DNA of 7,162 nt from contig JAKOOI010000120.1 in assembly GCA_022701475.1 (NCBI GenBank), forward strand, positions 1 to 7,162, read 5' to 3'. The DNA comes from Weeksellaceae bacterium (GTDB lineage: Bacteria; Bacteroidota; Bacteroidia; Flavobacteriales; Weeksellaceae). Positions 5,370 to 7,162 of this stretch are shown in pieces (position 1 is the first letter of the stretch; the number at the start of each line of letters is the position of its first letter). The notes below the pieces were generated by a model, which saw only the letters and a list, made by a program, of their open reading frames with translations, had not been told where the DNA came from and did not search any database. A program made the position numbers and the translations under genes.

Positions 5370-6773
5370 CTAAGCAAAAAATAAATAAGCCAGCACAATG
5401 GAAGTAATAATTCCCACCAGATCTGCCAGCAACATGGCAACAACCGTATATCTTGTATTCCTGACAGCTACGGCACCAAAGTAAACGGCAATTACGTAAA
5501 ACGTGGTGTCTGAGCTTCCCTGCAGTACGGCAGCCAGTTTTCCCTGGAAGCTGTCCGGCCCGAAGGTAGCCATCGTGTCCACCATCATTCCCCTGGCTCC
5601 GGAACCGGACAACGGCTTGATCAGGGCGGTCGGCAGCCCGTCCACAAAACGGGCATCCAGGTTCGCGGCATTAGCCGCCCATTTCATTCCGTCGATGATC
5701 ACATCAAATACCCCTGAAGTCCTCAGCATGGAAATCGCAATCAGCATCCCGACAAGATAAGGGATGATTTTCACGCAGGTGGTAAACCCTTCTTTGGCAC
5801 CTTCGATAAAGGCATCGAAGACATTTATTTTTTTATACACCGCTCCCAGTACAATGGCAAGAAAGATGAAGAGGATCAGCCCGTTGCTCAGCACCTGGCT
5901 GAAGGTATCCAGATCTTCTTTGCTGAGGCCGGTCAGGTACCAGACAAGCAATCCGACCAGTGCGGAAATTGCTCCGACGTAGCCAATGACCACAGGATTC
6001 AGTAAATTGATTTTCTGATACAAAGAAACGATGATCATCGCCGCCATCGTCGCCGCGAAAGTGGCCATCATGCAATAGAGGAAAATGTCGGTAGGATTCT
6101 GCGAGCCTGCGGAGGAACGGAGGGCAATAATGGATACCGGAATTAAGGTCATTCCGCCGGCATGGAGACAGAGAAACATGATCTGTGAATTGCTGGCCGT
6201 CTCTTTGTCAGGATTTAAGGTCTGCAGGCTTTCCATTGCCTTCAGTCCGAAAGGCGTTGCGGCATTGTCCAGGCCCAGCAGGTTAGCGCTGAAATTCATC
6301 AGCATATGCCCGAAAGCAGGATGGTTCTTAGGGATTTCAGGAAAAAGTTTCGAGAAAAAAGGCTGGATCAGCCTGCTCAGCAGATTGATGCCGCCTGCCT
6401 TCTCGGCGATGCTCATGAATCCCATGAAGAGGGCCATGATCCCGATCAGCCCCAGACAGATTTTCACAGCTGTTTCGGAAGTTCCGATGACGCCGTCAGA
6501 TTCCTGGATCCGGTAAATCTTTACGTCCTGCTTCAGCGAATCCGTCCTGTAATGGATACGGCTGTCTTCAAAATCAGGTTTTCTCATCAGGCGGTCACGT
6601 ACGAAAGGGGAAACGGCGCTCACAGGCCGGGTATCTATCTGAACGGTGTCGCCGCCTTTTCCCACCACCATATCATTGAAAATGGTTTTGTAGTGGCCTG
6701 ACGATACATATTTTATGCTTGCAATAGCAATGGCCACGATAATAAAGGCGGACCAAATTCTGCTGAGAACCAT
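5370..6773 (-). CDS. Fused SpmA-SpmB nucleoside-recognition (gate) membrane protein
   Basis: This 467-residue inner-membrane protein joins the two proteins encoded separately as SpmA (about 196 residues) and SpmB (about 178) in Bacillus. Helices are visible at about 5-20, 103-123, 198-218, 230-251, 259-281, 296-314, 334-352, 418-436 and 444-466. SpmA hallmarks are HPAFGHMLMNFSANLLG and LDNAATPFGLKAM (151-180), then LHAGGMTLIPVSIIALRS (203-220). SpmB hallmarks are ALIKPLSGSGARGMM (383-397) and LQGSSDTTFYVIAVYFGAVAV (417-437). Both halves belong to the nucleoside-recognition/gate superfamily. A polar insert of about 65 residues (38-102), absent from the minimal proteins, probably faces the periplasm. 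In Bacillus the pair is needed for spore maturation, but Bacteroidota do not sporulate, so a transport role is inferred and the substrate is unknown. It heads the minus-strand operon, with the ATP-grasp gene starting 7 bp after its TAG stop. It has a plausible promoter at 6793-6823. Confidence 0.92.
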   Translation of the reverse strand: MVLSRIWSAFIIVAIAIASIKYVSSGHYKTIFNDMVVGKGGDTVQIDTRPVSAVSPFVRDRLMRKPDFEDSRIHYRTDSLKQDVKIYRIQESDGVIGTSETAVKICLGLIGIMALFMGFMSIAEKAGGINLLSRLIQPFFSKLFPEIPKNHPAFGHMLMNFSANLLGLDNAATPFGLKAMESLQTLNPDKETASNSQIMFLCLHAGGMTLIPVSIIALRSSAGSQNPTDIFLYCMMATFAATMAAMIIVSLYQKINLLNPVVIGYVGAISALVGLLVWYLTGLSKEDLDTFSQVLSNGLILFIFLAIVLGAVYKKINVFDAFIEGAKEGFTTCVKIIPYLVGMLIAISMLRTSGVFDVIIDGMKWAANAANLDARFVDGLPTALIKPLSGSGARGMMVDTMATFGPDSFQGKLAAVLQGSSDTTFYVIAVYFGAVAVRNTRYTVVAMLLADLVGIITSIVLAYLFFA

Positions 6774-6792
6774 CGGATTGAATTAAGATAGG

Positions 6793-6823
6793 TAAACTTA
6801 TCAAAAAAACTCCGGATTACAAA
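6793..6823 (-). promoter_or_regulatory. Probable promoter of the spmAB operon
   Basis: On the minus strand TTTG (6823-6820) is followed after 19 bp by TAAGTTTA (6800-6793). This fits the Bacteroidota pattern of a TTTG -33 element, a 19-bp spacer and a TAnnTTTG -7 element, with one mismatch at the last base. The -7 element ends 19 bp before the ATG at 6773. It is the only candidate in the window with both elements at the expected spacing. Confidence 0.5.
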
Positions 6824-6892
6824 GAAGTACGGGTTTTAAACGAAGCTTTACTTTCAGGAATACCGTATTATACAGGTCTCCGATCTTTTGTC

Positions 6893-6985
6893 AATGGTCA
6901 ATCCGCTGCGCTGGTCAGTGGTGAATTTTTATCTTTGTCTGAAAATTCACCTGCAGAGCCAATTGACCATTCACTTTTCACTTTT
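6893..6985. repeat. Nested inverted-repeat intergenic element
   Basis: Outer arms AATGGTCAAT (6893-6902) and ATTGACCATT (6962-6971) are perfect 10-bp inverted repeats. Inside them, GGTGAATTTT (6920-6929) and AAAATTCACC (6942-6951) form a second perfect 10-bp pair around a 12-nt centre. That centre contains TATCTTTG (6930-6937), an exact Bacteroidota -7 motif on the plus strand. TGGTCA also recurs directly at 6895 and 6912, and CACTTTT is repeated in tandem at 6972-6978 and 6979-6985. The arrangement looks like a dispersed palindromic intergenic repeat or small MITE remnant; similar GTGAATGGTCAAT-type words occur in flavobacterial intergenic regions as far as I recall. No flanking target duplication was identified. 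Confidence 0.55.
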
Positions 6986-7162
6986 CATCAATAGTCGGTT
7001 TTTTGTACTCCTTAAGAAAACAAATTTGCTCCGGAGGAACAATATCTGTGTAGCAAAAGGATCAGCAGAATATCTGAATCTGAACTCCATGAGCAGGCTT
7101 TCAAGCTTATATCCTCCATGTTCACGTAAGTGCAACGCTTGTGTATGCATTCAGCCCGGTAA

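Larger units (their letters stand above)
6774..7162. other. Intergenic region of 389 bp with no convincing gene
   Basis: Apart from the spmAB promoter and the inverted-repeat element, I see no supported gene here. A 59-codon minus-strand frame (7150 to 6971, beginning MHTQALHLRE) runs into the repeat, and a plus-strand frame is open from 6840 through the right edge (first ATG at 6894). Neither resembles a known family, and both cross the repeat, so both are probably chance frames or a decayed gene. No tRNA, rRNA or riboswitch pattern was recognised between 6990 and 7162. Confidence 0.5.

Noticed and set aside
5363..5443. Upstream extension of the ATP-grasp gene to a start at 5443
   Set aside because: The added 27 residues are a hydrophobic out-of-frame reading of the spmAB 3' end; the 5362 ATG gives a normal family N-terminus and a 7-bp operon gap.
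6306..6701. Plus-strand open frames opposite spmAB (also 6085-6516, 5503-5760 and 5764-5982)
   Set aside because: All lie antisense to a continuous, confidently identified membrane protein gene and lack family features or plausible start contexts.
6971..7150. Minus-strand 59-codon frame beginning MHTQALHLRE
   Set aside because: It ends inside the tandem CACTTTT repeat, has no recognised family and no clear promoter, and competes with an equally open plus-strand frame.

Overview
The window looks like chromosomal DNA of a Bacteroidota bacterium, most likely a Flavobacteriales/Weeksellaceae member close to Chryseobacterium. This rests on the protein families, the absence of strong Shine-Dalgarno sequences, and several matches to the Bacteroidota -7 promoter element (TAnnTTTG). 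The genus is an inference from the overall look of the proteins; no database search was possible.

Layout, left to right. (1) Positions 1-1273, minus strand: the N-terminal 424 residues of a large DUF885-family lipoprotein, cut by the left edge. (2) Positions 1274-1490: a divergent promoter region. (3) Positions 1491-1952, plus strand: a very acidic 153-residue protein I do not recognise, followed by a hairpin. (4) Positions 2124-4199, plus strand: a compact operon of ExbB/TolQ-type proton channel, ExbD/TolR-type partner and a TonB-like energy transducer. (5) Around 4205-4232: a strong bidirectional terminator between converging operons, whose hairpin also encodes the end of the minus-strand gene. 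(6) Positions 4214-6773, minus strand, transcribed right to left: a fused SpmA-SpmB membrane protein, an R2K-type ATP-grasp protein and a small helical protein. Gaps are only 7 and 18 bp, so this is very probably one operon. (7) Positions 6774-7162: no convincing gene; a probable promoter for the SpmAB operon and a nested inverted-repeat element that looks like a dispersed intergenic repeat.

How the genes work together. The ExbB-ExbD-TonB set is a complete energy-transduction module: the channel pair uses the proton gradient and the transducer carries the work across the periplasm to outer-membrane TonB-dependent (SusC/FhuA-like) receptors. The SpmAB protein is probably an inner-membrane gate-family transporter despite its sporulation name. 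Its tight coupling to an ATP-grasp ligase and a small helical protein is the least explained association here and the best candidate for a functional unit worth testing. Nothing in the window resembles a CRISPR array, phage, insertion sequence or known defence system.
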